A stretch of 9,281 bases of DNA from Candidatus Melainabacteria bacterium (GCA_003175915.1 PSRH01000162.1:1-9281), one strand, 5' to 3'; counted from the stretch's first letter, positions 1-5,583 are shown. The notes: generated from the sequence alone by a model not told the origin. Program-made: numbers and translations.

Positions 1-122
1 AAGATAAGAGGTACCGCCAAAGCGATCATAGGCACGCCAAAAAGATGAGTGACTTTACATCCTTTGGTGGTATGTTGGCTGCGGTAGTAATCGATTTCGG
101 CTTCTAGCTGAGAAGAATACAT
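1..122 (-). CDS. Mpo1-like / DUF962 family membrane protein, N-terminal 40 codons (partial)
   Basis: Reading leftward from an ATG at 122-120, the frame stays open to the window edge and gives 40 codons. It starts MYSSQLEAEIDYYRSQHTTK and continues with a Gly-Cys-Lys-Val-Thr-His stretch (residues 21-26) and a hydrophobic segment beginning GVPMIALAVPLI. The pattern of a short acidic/aromatic helix, then a Y..H.T..G...TH..G.P.I signature running into a membrane helix, is what I know from bacterial DUF962 proteins. These are relatives of yeast Mpo1, a 2-hydroxy fatty acid dioxygenase of the membrane. The His residues (17 and 26) fit the conserved histidines of that family. An in-frame TAG/TAA pair lies upstream near 162-167, so the start cannot be far away. 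No strong ribosome binding site is visible. The family call rests on the N terminus only. Confidence 0.7.
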   Translation of the reverse strand, partial: MYSSQLEAEIDYYRSQHTTKGCKVTHLFGVPMIALAVPLI

Positions 123-276
123 GGCTAAGACCCAGAAAAGTGTTACCGTTATAAGATTACTTTACTAGCTCCACCCACAAAACTCCAAGTTCCTGATTGA
201 GAATGGCACTTTTAAGGGTATCTAGTTAAAAGGGGATAAGCGTACTGGGCACTAATCCGGCCCTGGATAAGTAGAA
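123..276. promoter_or_regulatory. Divergent intergenic region between DUF962-like and GGDEF genes
   Basis: These 154 bp separate two divergently transcribed genes and should hold both promoters. For the plus strand, TTGAGA (197-202) followed after 16 bp by TATCTA (219-224) is a weak sigma-70-like pair. GGATAAG at about 262-268 is a plausible ribosome binding site for the ATG at 277. Nothing clearly operator-like is seen. Confidence 0.3.
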
Positions 277-954
277 ATGAGCAAGTTCACTCTCCATAAA
301 TACGGCGAAGGTTGGGAATTTGCCCCGGAAGGCATGTTCAGCCGCAAGGTGGTCGAGAATCGCACCACTCGCAAGAAGTTCTCGGAAGCCAGGCAAAAGG
401 CGCTTCAAGACGAGGAACGAACTCATACACTTACTGAGGAGTTGCTGGAAAAATATGAACGGGCAGTATTAGTCGACCCTCTGACCGGCATCTACAACAC
501 TCGCACCTTTTTCAGAAAGCTTTCCTACGAGCTTAAGCGAGCCAAGCGCTACAAACGCCCGCTTGCCCTTTTAGTCATGTCTGTTGATCGCCTTGGTCAC
601 TATTCTCATGACTACAGTGCCATGATTGTCGACGACATATTCTTCGCAGTCGCCAGTTTCATGCGCGACGCCGTACGAGATGTAGACATTCCGGCCTGTT
701 GCGGGAAGGATCATTTAGCGGTGATTTTCCCTGAAACCTACTCTTCCCGAGCCGTCAAAGTCGGGGAACGCATCCGCGAACAACTAAGCTCCCAACCAAT
801 CAGCGAAGACTTGCGCAATATCCGAATCACAGTCAGCATCGGCGTCGTTTCTTTTCCCACCCACGGGCGCGAGGAAAACGACCTGCTCCTCAAGGCCCTA
901 GATTTCCACGACGAAGCTCGCCGCCGAGGCGGCGATCGCGTTTATAGCGGCTGA
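277..954 (+). CDS. GGDEF-domain protein with degenerate active site
   Basis: A 225-residue soluble protein. Residues 30-62 are charged and helical, probably a coiled coil, and lead into a GGDEF (diguanylate cyclase) domain at 63-225. The domain opens with DPLTGIYNTRTF (67-78), has the SIGV strand at 187-190, and ends with the ALDFHDEARRRGGDRV helix (207-222), which matches the usual C-terminal ALYxAKxxGRNxV pattern. The signature loop reads GKDHL (143-147) where GG(D/E)EF is expected, so the second Gly and the catalytic Glu are replaced. The first metal-binding Asp of the usual DIDxFK motif is Ser102 (SVDRLG). In known diguanylate cyclases these changes abolish c-di-GMP synthesis, so I infer a non-catalytic regulator or binding domain. 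There is no transmembrane segment and no recognisable sensor domain. An exact HIP1 octamer lies at 932-939 inside the gene. Confidence 0.9.
   Translation: MSKFTLHKYGEGWEFAPEGMFSRKVVENRTTRKKFSEARQKALQDEERTHTLTEELLEKYERAVLVDPLTGIYNTRTFFRKLSYELKRAKRYKRPLALLVMSVDRLGHYSHDYSAMIVDDIFFAVASFMRDAVRDVDIPACCGKDHLAVIFPETYSSRAVKVGERIREQLSSQPISEDLRNIRITVSIGVVSFPTHGREENDLLLKALDFHDEARRRGGDRVYSG
932..939. repeat. HIP1 octamer, copy 1
   Basis: Exact palindrome GCGATCGC inside the GGDEF gene. HIP1 is the highly iterated palindrome of many cyanobacterial genomes. Confidence 0.6.
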
Positions 955-1013
955 AACGCCTGAGAAACTAACTTCACCGGAAGTCCATGTTCCTATTGTT
1001 AGGTGGCTTGGTC

Positions 1014-1433
1014 ATGCCCTCAATACAACCGATTGAATGCCGAACATTTGACCTTAGCGGCTGCGATGTTACACGAATTGCCTTCAACTACTCAATTGGC
1101 ATGATCGTTGCTGACGAACGGAACTCGCTGAGCATAACGATCGAAGCGGCTCTGACCGCAACTTTACGGCCGGATAAGCAGGTGGTGATGGTCGATCCGC
1201 AAAACAACAATCCGCAAAGTGCAGCCCTCTTGCTTTCGTTTTTGCATCAGCCTGCCAAGGCAATTCACACCTATAGCAATGGTGATCTTAGACTGGAAAT
1301 GTCCAACGGAAGCACGATAGAAGTTAAAAGGGACGAACAGTATGAAAGCTGGGAGCTGTCCGGAGCAGGAAGCTTCCAACATATCCAGATGGCTTGTACA
1401 CCCGATCCGACGCCGCCTTGGGGCGAGCCCTAG
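1014..1433 (+). CDS. Small DUF6188-like protein of unknown function
   Basis: A 139-residue protein with no signal peptide or membrane helix. The opening F.L.G..VT.I...Y..G.........SITIE (residues 12-44), the G.L.L...NGSTIEV strand pair (90-104) and YESWELSG (110-117) resemble the DUF6188 family, which has no known function. Such proteins are small beta-rich cytoplasmic proteins, often seen in toxin-immunity-like or orphan settings. The ATG at 1014 is chosen over the in-frame ATG at 987 because AGGTGG (1001-1006) sits 7 bases before it. The protein from 987 would carry an extra nine hydrophobic residues with no ribosome binding site. The ORF lies 59 bp after the GGDEF gene on the same strand, so co-transcription is possible. 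The family assignment was made from memory of the motif pattern. Confidence 0.62.
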   Translation: MPSIQPIECRTFDLSGCDVTRIAFNYSIGMIVADERNSLSITIEAALTATLRPDKQVVMVDPQNNNPQSAALLLSFLHQPAKAIHTYSNGDLRLEMSNGSTIEVKRDEQYESWELSGAGSFQHIQMACTPDPTPPWGEP

Positions 1434-1446
1434 CCGCTGGCAGGCA

Positions 1447-1475
1447 TGCCGGACTTCACGCCTTCTTTACCGGCA
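1447..1475. repeat. Inverted repeat between DUF6188-like and membrane-protein genes
   Basis: TGCCGG (1447-1452) and CCGGCA (1470-1475) form a perfect 6-bp inverted repeat with a 17-nt spacer, 13 bp after the DUF6188-like stop. No T-run follows, so it is not an intrinsic terminator as read. It could be a mRNA processing or stabilising hairpin, or chance. Confidence 0.3.
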
Positions 1476-1508
1476 CGGTTAAAGATGGAGTTCAGATGAG
1501 CTTTAACG

Positions 1509-1874
1509 GTGGTACGTGGCGTGGAAAAGGGACAAATCAAGGCATCTTACCGGCAAAATCGTCTCTCCCTAAGCCTTGGCTGGGCGTTGCTGGGAGGGTT
1601 GGGCTGGTTCATAGGCGGTCTCCTTTTCCACATGTTTGGCGGCTGGGATAGCTCCTGGCGCATAGCCCTGGCTGAAGCTGTACCAATTACACTTGCCCTC
1701 GTACCAACCGAATACATAGCGTTTGCGATCGTTCCCGAAAGCACAGGTTTCCCTAATCAACTCAGCCTGAAAGTTGGCTTTATGTTTGCCAGCCTGATTG
1801 TCATAGCCAAGACTGGGGCAGATTTGATGACGCCGGTCAGGGCATATTTAGGACATCTCCTTGGGGTCGGATGA
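1509..1874 (+). CDS. Small hydrophobic membrane protein, family not recognised
   Basis: A 121-residue protein with a basic N-terminal tail and three likely membrane segments: residues 21-43 (starting LSLGWALLGGLGWFIGG), 52-76 (IALAEAVPITLALVPTEYIA) and 86-108 (LSLKVGFMFASLIVIAK). No enzymatic motif is visible. The first possible start is GTG at 1509, because a stop lies in frame at 1497. A second GTG at 1521, with GGTGG (1508-1512) 8 bases upstream, is an equally good start and would remove four residues. A GGAG at 1487-1490 fits an ATG at 1496, but that ATG is in another frame that yields no sensible protein. The ORF ends 45 bp from the convergent TPR gene. It may be the last gene of the GGDEF/DUF6188 set. 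Hydrophobic pattern and lack of a better frame support it, but function is unknown. Confidence 0.58.
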   Translation: MVRGVEKGQIKASYRQNRLSLSLGWALLGGLGWFIGGLLFHMFGGWDSSWRIALAEAVPITLALVPTEYIAFAIVPESTGFPNQLSLKVGFMFASLIVIAKTGADLMTPVRAYLGHLLGVG

Positions 1875-1919
1875 GTCGCTCAGAGTGTGTTTGGAAGCGC
1901 CTGAAATAATGCCTTGGCG

Positions 1920-3680
1920 CTAAAAGTCCAAATCCTTCATGGTCTTCTCTTCGGCACTGGGAGCACCTGTCTGCGGCAGCACGCCCGGAGCACTTACCGT
2001 TGGTAGGCTGGGTGTGCTGGTTTCGGTCGATGGTTCGCCGCCTCGGCCGCCACGCTCGATCGGTCCTCTGCCAGGTAATGGTATGGCAGTATTTTCCACC
2101 TTTGGCAAAGCCGCCTGGGCGGGGGGAACTGCCGGTGCGGGAACCGGTGCAGGAGCTGGCGCTGGCGTGATTTGATGGGCCGATTCAGGTGTTGTTCTCA
2201 GTTTCAGGGCATCGCCACCACCGACAGTGACAACACTCTCGCCTGGTTTGGCTTTCTCAGCTTTACCTATAGGATAGGCTTTGTAGAGAGTGCCGTCGAG
2301 GAAAATTCTGAATTCGCTCTTGCCGTTAGCCTTGACGGGTTGAGCAGCCAGGAATTCAAAAGGCTTGGACTGTTTGGCGCTCAAGGGCGGGACAAATTCA
2401 TCGACTAGCCTTGTATCCTTGCTCCAGAGCAGCTTCTCTTCGGTCGTATCCCACAATTCCGCCCTCAGGTTGACGGTATTGACCGTCTTGTCCGTCGGAT
2501 TCCACACTTCGCCAATCACGCGCGGACAATGCGAGGTGCTATCCAGCCCCACGTTCAATTTCCTCAAAGTGACATCAGGTAATTGGTTGCTAGCATCGAA
2601 GGACTTGGCTTGCTGGAGATAGGCATAGCCACTCTCGTTGTTGCCAGCATCCATTAGCTCTTTGCCGCGCCGAGTCAAGAGCCCCGATAGCTGCCGAGAA
2701 AGTAGTTGATTGCGCGGGTCCAGGTTGAGCGCCTTGCGAATTTGTTCGATCGCCAGATCAAGCTTGTCCTCACGCTCATAGATTTGAGCAGCCAACAGAT
2801 AATTCCTGGCGTTCTGGGCTATGTAATTCAGCTTGGAGAGATAGGCAAGCGCTTTGTCATCATCACTTCTCGAGGCAGCTGAATCAGCCATTTTTTGATA
2901 GATCGTCGATAAGCGCGAATCAGCTTCACTGAATCGCGAACCATCTCTTAGATCGTGGACCTCTTCCCAACAGCGCAACGCCAAGTCAACATCGCCACTG
3001 CGCAAGGCTTCATCGCCCCATAAAGCGTCCAGATCGGCTAACTCGGCGCGTTTGCCAGGAATATTGGCCTTAGCCAGGGGGCGAAGTAAATCAATCGCTT
3101 TGTCGTATCTGCCCCTCTGCCTGTAATAGTTGGCCAGATCCGAAGCAAGGGCCGGCTCCGCTACAACGCCAGCACCAAGCTGTTGAGCGTGGCTGACGCA
3201 CTGCCAAGCCTTATCTACCTGGTCTACACCAACATAGGCACGAGCCAGGGCAAGAAAAGCTTTGCTGTCGTTTGGACGTAGAGCCGTTGCCTTAGTGAGT
3301 GTCTTGACAGCAAAGGCGTACTGTCCCTTAGCCAACTCCTGCTGCCCCTGCTTGAGCAAGCGCTGATCGTCCGGCGGTTTGGTGAGAAAGAACACGGTAG
3401 CGCCGGCCGAGAGAAGCAAAACCAAACCAGTGATGAGAACGCCTAAGATCGGTGGCGTGCCAGAACGCGCCGGCTTAATATTAGTCTGTGATTGGCGATT
3501 GCCCCCACCAGGGCGGGTCGATCGCACTTCGAACTGATTGGCTGTGCTTGAGCGATTAGTTCGCGGCGGCATCACTTCGTCTCTTTGCCCCCTGCTTTTG
3601 GGCGGCATGATCGTTTCGCCGCAAAGAAAGCAGCGTTCCATTTGAGCTGGTTGGTAGGTTCCACAAGCGGGACATCTCAT
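1920..3680 (-). CDS. Zinc-ribbon, single-TM, TPR protein with FxLYD-like domain, downstream of rplL
   Basis: A 586-residue protein. Residues 3-20 carry a zinc ribbon (CPAC then CFLC, C3/C6/C17/C20). A basic, Ser/Gly-rich linker follows. One membrane helix spans about 77-99 (starting PPILGVLITGLVLLLSAG). TPR-like helix pairs then follow: about 103-136 (ending TLTKATALRPNDSKAF), 137-170, 176-205, 292-323 (ending IEQIRKALNLDPRN) and 333-363. Residues 386-466 look like an FxLYD-type beta domain (VIGEVWNPTDKTVNTVNLRA). A Pro/Ala-rich low-complexity tail begins near 505. The inferred topology is an anchored protein with the zinc ribbon in the cytoplasm and the TPR part outside. The start is clear: GGAGGGA (3694-3688) lies 7 bases before the ATG. 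It begins 47 bp after the rplL stop with no terminator visible between them, so read-through from rplJL is likely. Its role is probably as a scaffold, but partners are unknown. Confidence 0.85.
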   Translation of the reverse strand: MRCPACGTYQPAQMERCFLCGETIMPPKSRGQRDEVMPPRTNRSSTANQFEVRSTRPGGGNRQSQTNIKPARSGTPPILGVLITGLVLLLSAGATVFFLTKPPDDQRLLKQGQQELAKGQYAFAVKTLTKATALRPNDSKAFLALARAYVGVDQVDKAWQCVSHAQQLGAGVVAEPALASDLANYYRQRGRYDKAIDLLRPLAKANIPGKRAELADLDALWGDEALRSGDVDLALRCWEEVHDLRDGSRFSEADSRLSTIYQKMADSAASRSDDDKALAYLSKLNYIAQNARNYLLAAQIYEREDKLDLAIEQIRKALNLDPRNQLLSRQLSGLLTRRGKELMDAGNNESGYAYLQQAKSFDASNQLPDVTLRKLNVGLDSTSHCPRVIGEVWNPTDKTVNTVNLRAELWDTTEEKLLWSKDTRLVDEFVPPLSAKQSKPFEFLAAQPVKANGKSEFRIFLDGTLYKAYPIGKAEKAKPGESVVTVGGGDALKLRTTPESAHQITPAPAPAPVPAPAVPPAQAALPKVENTAIPLPGRGPIERGGRGGEPSTETSTPSLPTVSAPGVLPQTGAPSAEEKTMKDLDF

Positions 3681-3727
3681 CGCGTGCTCCCTCCGAACAC
3701 ATTATCGGGGGTTTTGCCTGGCGATGC

Positions 3728-4114
3728 TTACTTAATCTCTACTTTAGCGCCTGTCGCTTCCAGCTTCTGCTTCATCTGGTCAGCATCTTCCTTCTTTACC
3801 TTCTCTTTCAAAGGTTTCGGAGCAGAGTCAACCAGGTCTTTCGCTTCCTTGAGGCCAAGTCCTGTCACTTCGCGGACGACTTTGAGCACTTCGATCTTCT
3901 TCTCACCAACGGAAGCGAGAATGACGTCAAATTCAGTCTTCTCTTCGGACGCTGCTGCTCCGCCTGCGGCGCCACCGGCCGGCATCATAGCCATGCCTAC
4001 TGGTGCGGCGGCTGTTACGCCGAACTTATCTTCCATTTTTTTCTTCAGATCGGCTGCTTCCAAGAGTGTGAGAGAGCCGATTTGGTCTAACAGATCATCT
4101 ACTTTTGATGGCAT
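3728..4114 (-). CDS. rplL: 50S ribosomal protein bL12 (L7/L12)
   Basis: A 128-residue protein, the usual length. It forms the mobile dimers of the ribosomal stalk that recruit translation GTPases. The N-terminal dimerisation and L10-binding helix pair is at 4-32 (including LTLLEAADLKKKMEDKFGV), followed by an Ala/Gly/Met-rich flexible hinge at about 34-56. The globular C-terminal domain (60-128) has the diagnostic KTEFDVIL (59-66), KKIEVLKVVREVTGLGLKEA (72-91) and AKDLVDSAPKPLKE segments, ending GAKVEIK. AAGGAG (4126-4121) lies 6 bases before the ATG, a strong ribosome binding site suited to the several-fold higher L12 synthesis that ribosomes need. It follows rplJ after 37 bp in the same operon. 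The hinge and C-terminal domain look cyanobacterial-like. Confidence 0.98.
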   Translation of the reverse strand: MPSKVDDLLDQIGSLTLLEAADLKKKMEDKFGVTAAAPVGMAMMPAGGAAGGAAASEEKTEFDVILASVGEKKIEVLKVVREVTGLGLKEAKDLVDSAPKPLKEKVKKEDADQMKQKLEATGAKVEIK

Positions 4115-4151
4115 TTTTTTCTCCTTGATCTCAATCTAAAGTTTTAGCTAA

Positions 4152-4676
4152 TTAAGCGGCATTGTTTTTCTTTGCTACTTCTTCTACAAGCAGGGCAATA
4201 TCGCGAATCACCCCGGCCATTGAGCCGGCGATCCCGCGAGCGCCCGAATCCAAGCCACCCATAATGCTGGACAAGAGCTGTTCCTTGCTGGGTAGTTCAG
4301 CAAGGCTCTTAACCTCAGCGGCGCTGATCGCTTTGCCGTCCAAAACGCCACCGCGCACGGAACCTTTTTTCAAGTTCTTGAAGTAATCAACGGTGACCTT
4401 AGCTGGCTGCGCCGGATCTGTGTAGCCAACAATGATTGCTGACGGACCTTTGGCCAATCCTTTTAAATCGGAAAAGTCGCCCGTCTTGGTGGCAATCTTA
4501 ATCAGGGTATTCTTGGCGATCCGGCATTTGGCTTTATCTGCCGCCAGTTTCCTGCGGAACCCGGTAATTTCAGCGACAGTAAAACCGCTCAAATCGGCTA
4601 CCAAAGCGACCTTAGCACCAGTGAAGAACTGCTCAAGCTCTCCCAATATTTCTTGCTTTTTTTGTTTAGTTGCCAT
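4152..4676 (-). CDS. rplJ: 50S ribosomal protein uL10
   Basis: A 174-residue protein, normal for bacterial L10. It anchors L12 dimers to 23S rRNA at the base of the stalk. The rRNA-binding N-terminal domain is recognisable from the K..EI...L...F..AKVALVADLSGFTVAEI opening (7-37), RRKLAADKAKCRIAKNTL (41-58), the KGPSAIIVG strand (76-84) and the GGVLDGKAIS loop (109-118). The C-terminal helix (about 145-170) binds L12. The ATG at 4676 is preceded only by a weak GGCTGGA, so translation may depend on leader folding. It heads the rplJ-rplL cluster. The rplK-rplA pair that commonly precedes it is absent, and a divergent ferredoxin gene lies upstream instead. Confidence 0.97.
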   Translation of the reverse strand: MATKQKKQEILGELEQFFTGAKVALVADLSGFTVAEITGFRRKLAADKAKCRIAKNTLIKIATKTGDFSDLKGLAKGPSAIIVGYTDPAQPAKVTVDYFKNLKKGSVRGGVLDGKAISAAEVKSLAELPSKEQLLSSIMGGLDSGARGIAGSMAGVIRDIALLVEEVAKKNNAA

Positions 4677-4752
4677 TTTTCCAGCCTTTTTTGAGCCACA
4701 CTTGGGGCAATAGCTTCCTCAAATTATCGAGACAGTCCGCCACTGAAAAGCG

Positions 4753-4781
4753 AAAATCCCGGCGGTCTTTCCCACCAGGAT
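4753..4781 (-). terminator. Attenuator-like intrinsic terminator in the rplJ leader
   Basis: In the leader RNA, AUCCUGGUGG (4781-4772) pairs over 10 bp, including two G-U pairs, with CCGCCGGGAU (4765-4756) around a GAAAGA loop. The stem is followed by UUUCGCUUUU. Both the stem and the U-rich tail fit an intrinsic terminator, placed 77 bases before the rplJ start. Its position downstream of the L10-leader-like fold suggests feedback attenuation rather than termination of an upstream gene, because no minus-strand gene precedes it. Confidence 0.58.
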
Positions 4782-4784
4782 CAC

Positions 4785-4805
4785 AAAAAGGGGACATCAT
4801 CCCCC
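4785..4805 (-). terminator. Second hairpin with U-tract in the rplJ leader
   Basis: GGGGA (4804-4800), loop UGAUG, UCCCC (4794-4790), then UUUUU (4789-4785) on the minus strand. The stem is only 5 bp but has four G-C pairs. The G-run could alternatively pair with the CCCC (4876-4873) in the loop region of the upstream second hairpin, which would offer an antiterminator-style switch. That pairing is an inference. Confidence 0.4.
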
Positions 4806-4918
4806 ACGACTTTTTTGCCGTAATTGTGACCTCTAGCTGGCGACCATTTCTGATCTTTAGGCTACCTTTTGAGGGGCAGCACCGAACTGTCTTCGGTCTT
4901 GCGCCTAAGACGCAATTT

Positions 4919-4950
4919 CGTATCCTCGCAGGATTCCGTCCACCCGTCAA
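4919..4950 (-). promoter_or_regulatory. Possible rplJ operon promoter
   Basis: TTGACG (4950-4945) is a good -35 element on the minus strand. The best -10-like hexamer, GATACG (4924-4919), is poor and lies 20 bp away, longer than the preferred 17. If used, transcription would begin near 4912, just at the leader fold. This is weak evidence. Confidence 0.27.
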
Positions 4951-5069
4951 GACGAACTGGCTTTTTTACCCCTAATTGCTAACAGGTCTTAAAGTTCAGG
5001 ACAGTTGGCGCTTCTGGCCGTCATACTAATGAACAGAAACCGGAAAAGCCTGGCGGTAAGTCGTTGACT
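4951..5069. promoter_or_regulatory. Divergent upstream region of the ferredoxin gene
   Basis: This stretch must contain the ferredoxin promoter and possibly more upstream rplJ elements. TTGGCG (5005-5010) with TAATGA about 16 bp later is a poor plus-strand promoter candidate. I see no clear operator. Confidence 0.2.
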
Positions 5070-5381
5070 ATGTTCAGAAAGCATGTTTTTGTTTGTATTT
5101 CCGGAAAAACTTGCCCAGATCAGGGCGCCATCGGTGTTTTTGATGAATTACGTAAGGAAATCTCCGAGCGGGGACTAAAAGGGTCAATTCGCATCAATAA
5201 GGCGGGCTGCTTCGATCAATGCGGCAATGGTCCTATGGTGGTGGTTTACCCTCAAAACACCTGGTACGCCAATGTCCAGGTCGCCGACTGCAGGGAAATA
5301 GTGGAGTCGGATTTGCTGGCCGACCGGGTTGTTACCAGACTCCTTTATGATGGCCGCGGCAAAGTCATTGCCTGCAGCTAA
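5070..5381 (+). CDS. (2Fe-2S) ferredoxin, thioredoxin-fold type
   Basis: A 103-residue protein related to the thioredoxin-like [2Fe-2S] ferredoxins and the NuoE/HoxE cluster-binding fold. It begins MFRKHVFVCISGKTCPDQG, the common opening of this family. Four cysteines fit the cluster ligands: C9, C15, C47 and C51, the last two in AGCFDQCGNGPMVVVYP (45-61), where the C-x3-C and the following GP.MVVYP are diagnostic. Likely role: one-electron carrier in the cytoplasm; the partner enzyme is not encoded nearby. The ATG at 5070 gives the family-typical N terminus. A TTG six bases upstream at 5064 has GGCGG (5052-5056) at better spacing and would add two residues. The gene stands alone, divergent from rplJ. 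Residue C75 and the penultimate C102 are extra cysteines outside the usual ligand set. Confidence 0.85.
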   Translation: MFRKHVFVCISGKTCPDQGAIGVFDELRKEISERGLKGSIRINKAGCFDQCGNGPMVVVYPQNTWYANVQVADCREIVESDLLADRVVTRLLYDGRGKVIACS

Positions 5382-5394
5382 GCGCTTTTATAAT
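5368..5394 (+). promoter_or_regulatory. Possible promoter overlapping the ferredoxin 3' end
   Basis: A perfect TATAAT (5389-5394) lies just after the ferredoxin stop codon. TTGCCT (5368-5373) is a 4/6 match to a -35 element with a short 15-bp spacer. If used it would start a short transcript near 5400 running into the hairpins at 5431-5498. An AT-rich chance match is the alternative. Confidence 0.22.
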
Positions 5395-5430
5395 GTTTAT
5401 TTTGAATCTTCTAGGGTATCTTTCCTAGTA

Positions 5431-5498
5431 GCTGGTGGGTCGGCTAGCAGCCTCTTTTTAGACTATTGTCATGAGGGCGCCTCCCACTAGCGCTTTTT
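5431..5498 (+). terminator. Longer hairpin with T-run enclosing the first terminator
   Basis: GCTGGTGGG (5431-5439) pairs over 9 bp, with one G-T wobble, with CCCACTAGC (5483-5491). The T-run 5494-5498 follows two bases later. The 43-nt loop contains the GGCT/AGCC hairpin. It may be a backup terminator or part of a structured RNA. Confidence 0.33.
5442..5459 (+). terminator. Short intrinsic terminator candidate after the ferredoxin gene
   Basis: GGCT (5442-5445), a 3-nt loop and AGCC (5449-5452) are followed by TCTTTTT. The stem is short, so termination strength is doubtful by itself. It sits inside a larger 9-bp stem that ends in a second T-run. Confidence 0.35.
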
Positions 5499-5583
5499 CC
5501 AAATGTTACGGCCGAAAAATAGTATCCCTAGGGTAGCGGATGGGTAAGGCGGTGCCATATTCCTACAATAGATTCCGCTATTC

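Larger units (their letters stand above)
4677..4915 (-). ncRNA. Candidate L10 leader RNA upstream of rplJ
   Basis: On the minus strand the rplJ upstream RNA contains CCGAAGACAG (4896-4887), the sequence I know from the B. subtilis-type L10 leader, where the L10(L12)4 complex binds to regulate its own operon. Around it is a compact three-way fold. An outer helix pairs UUAGG (4908-4904) with CCUAA (4861-4857). One hairpin is ACCGAA/UUCGGU (4897-4892 with 4886-4881, loop GACAG). A second is GCUGCC/GGUAGC (4880-4875 with 4866-4861), directly abutting the first. A competing hairpin, UUGCG/CGCAA (4915-4911 with 4903-4899), would disrupt the outer helix. The 3' half of the canonical L10 kink-turn (a CUUAAU...GCCGAGG-like strand) is not clearly recognisable, so the match is partial. 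Two terminator-like hairpins follow before rplJ. The 5' boundary is a guess. Confidence 0.6.
5382..5583. other. Gene-free interval rich in inverted repeats between convergent genes
   Basis: No credible ORF occurs in these 202 bp. They hold CTAGG/CCTAG (5411-5415 with 5424-5428), the two terminator-like hairpins annotated separately, an imperfect palindrome GAGGGCGCCTC (5473-5483), the perfect palindrome CCCTAGGG (5526-5533), and TAGCGGA/TCCGCTA (5534-5540 with 5574-5580, 33-nt spacer). CTAGGGTA occurs at 5411-5418 and again at 5528-5535. AGCGCTTTT occurs at 5381-5389 and 5489-5497. The interval lies between the 3' ends of the ferredoxin gene and the POTRA-like gene, so termination signals explain some but perhaps not all of this structure. 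Confidence 0.5.

Noticed and set aside
1394..1651. Plus-strand ORF bridging the DUF6188-like and membrane-protein genes, including an ATG at 1496 with a well-placed GGAG
   Set aside because: The translation has no hydrophobic or domain pattern, while the alternative frame from 1509 or 1521 encodes coherent membrane helices.
1896..1921. AGCGCC/GGCGCT inverted repeat between convergent genes as a bidirectional terminator
   Set aside because: The 14-nt loop, overlap with the TPR gene stop codon and lack of a T-run on either strand argue against an intrinsic terminator.
3585..4139. Long plus-strand ORF opposite rplL and the TPR gene start
   Set aside because: It is antisense to certain genes on the minus strand; the Ser/Phe/Ala-rich translation is a mirror of the L12 and zinc-ribbon codons.
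4666..4950. Minus-strand ORF of 94 codons overlapping the rplJ start, a possible leader peptide
   Set aside because: It runs through the structured leader and into rplJ in another frame, has no convincing ribosome binding site and no recognisable protein pattern.
4670..4975. Plus-strand ORF of 101 codons opposite the rplJ leader
   Set aside because: It is antisense to the leader and rplJ start; composition is rich in Phe/Pro/Ser as expected from the complement, with no domain.
5511..5580. Intrinsic terminator for the POTRA-like gene from TAGCGGA/TCCGCTA
   Set aside because: The 33-nt loop and the 14-base gap between stem and T-run are not terminator-like, so it is recorded only as an inverted repeat in the intergenic description.
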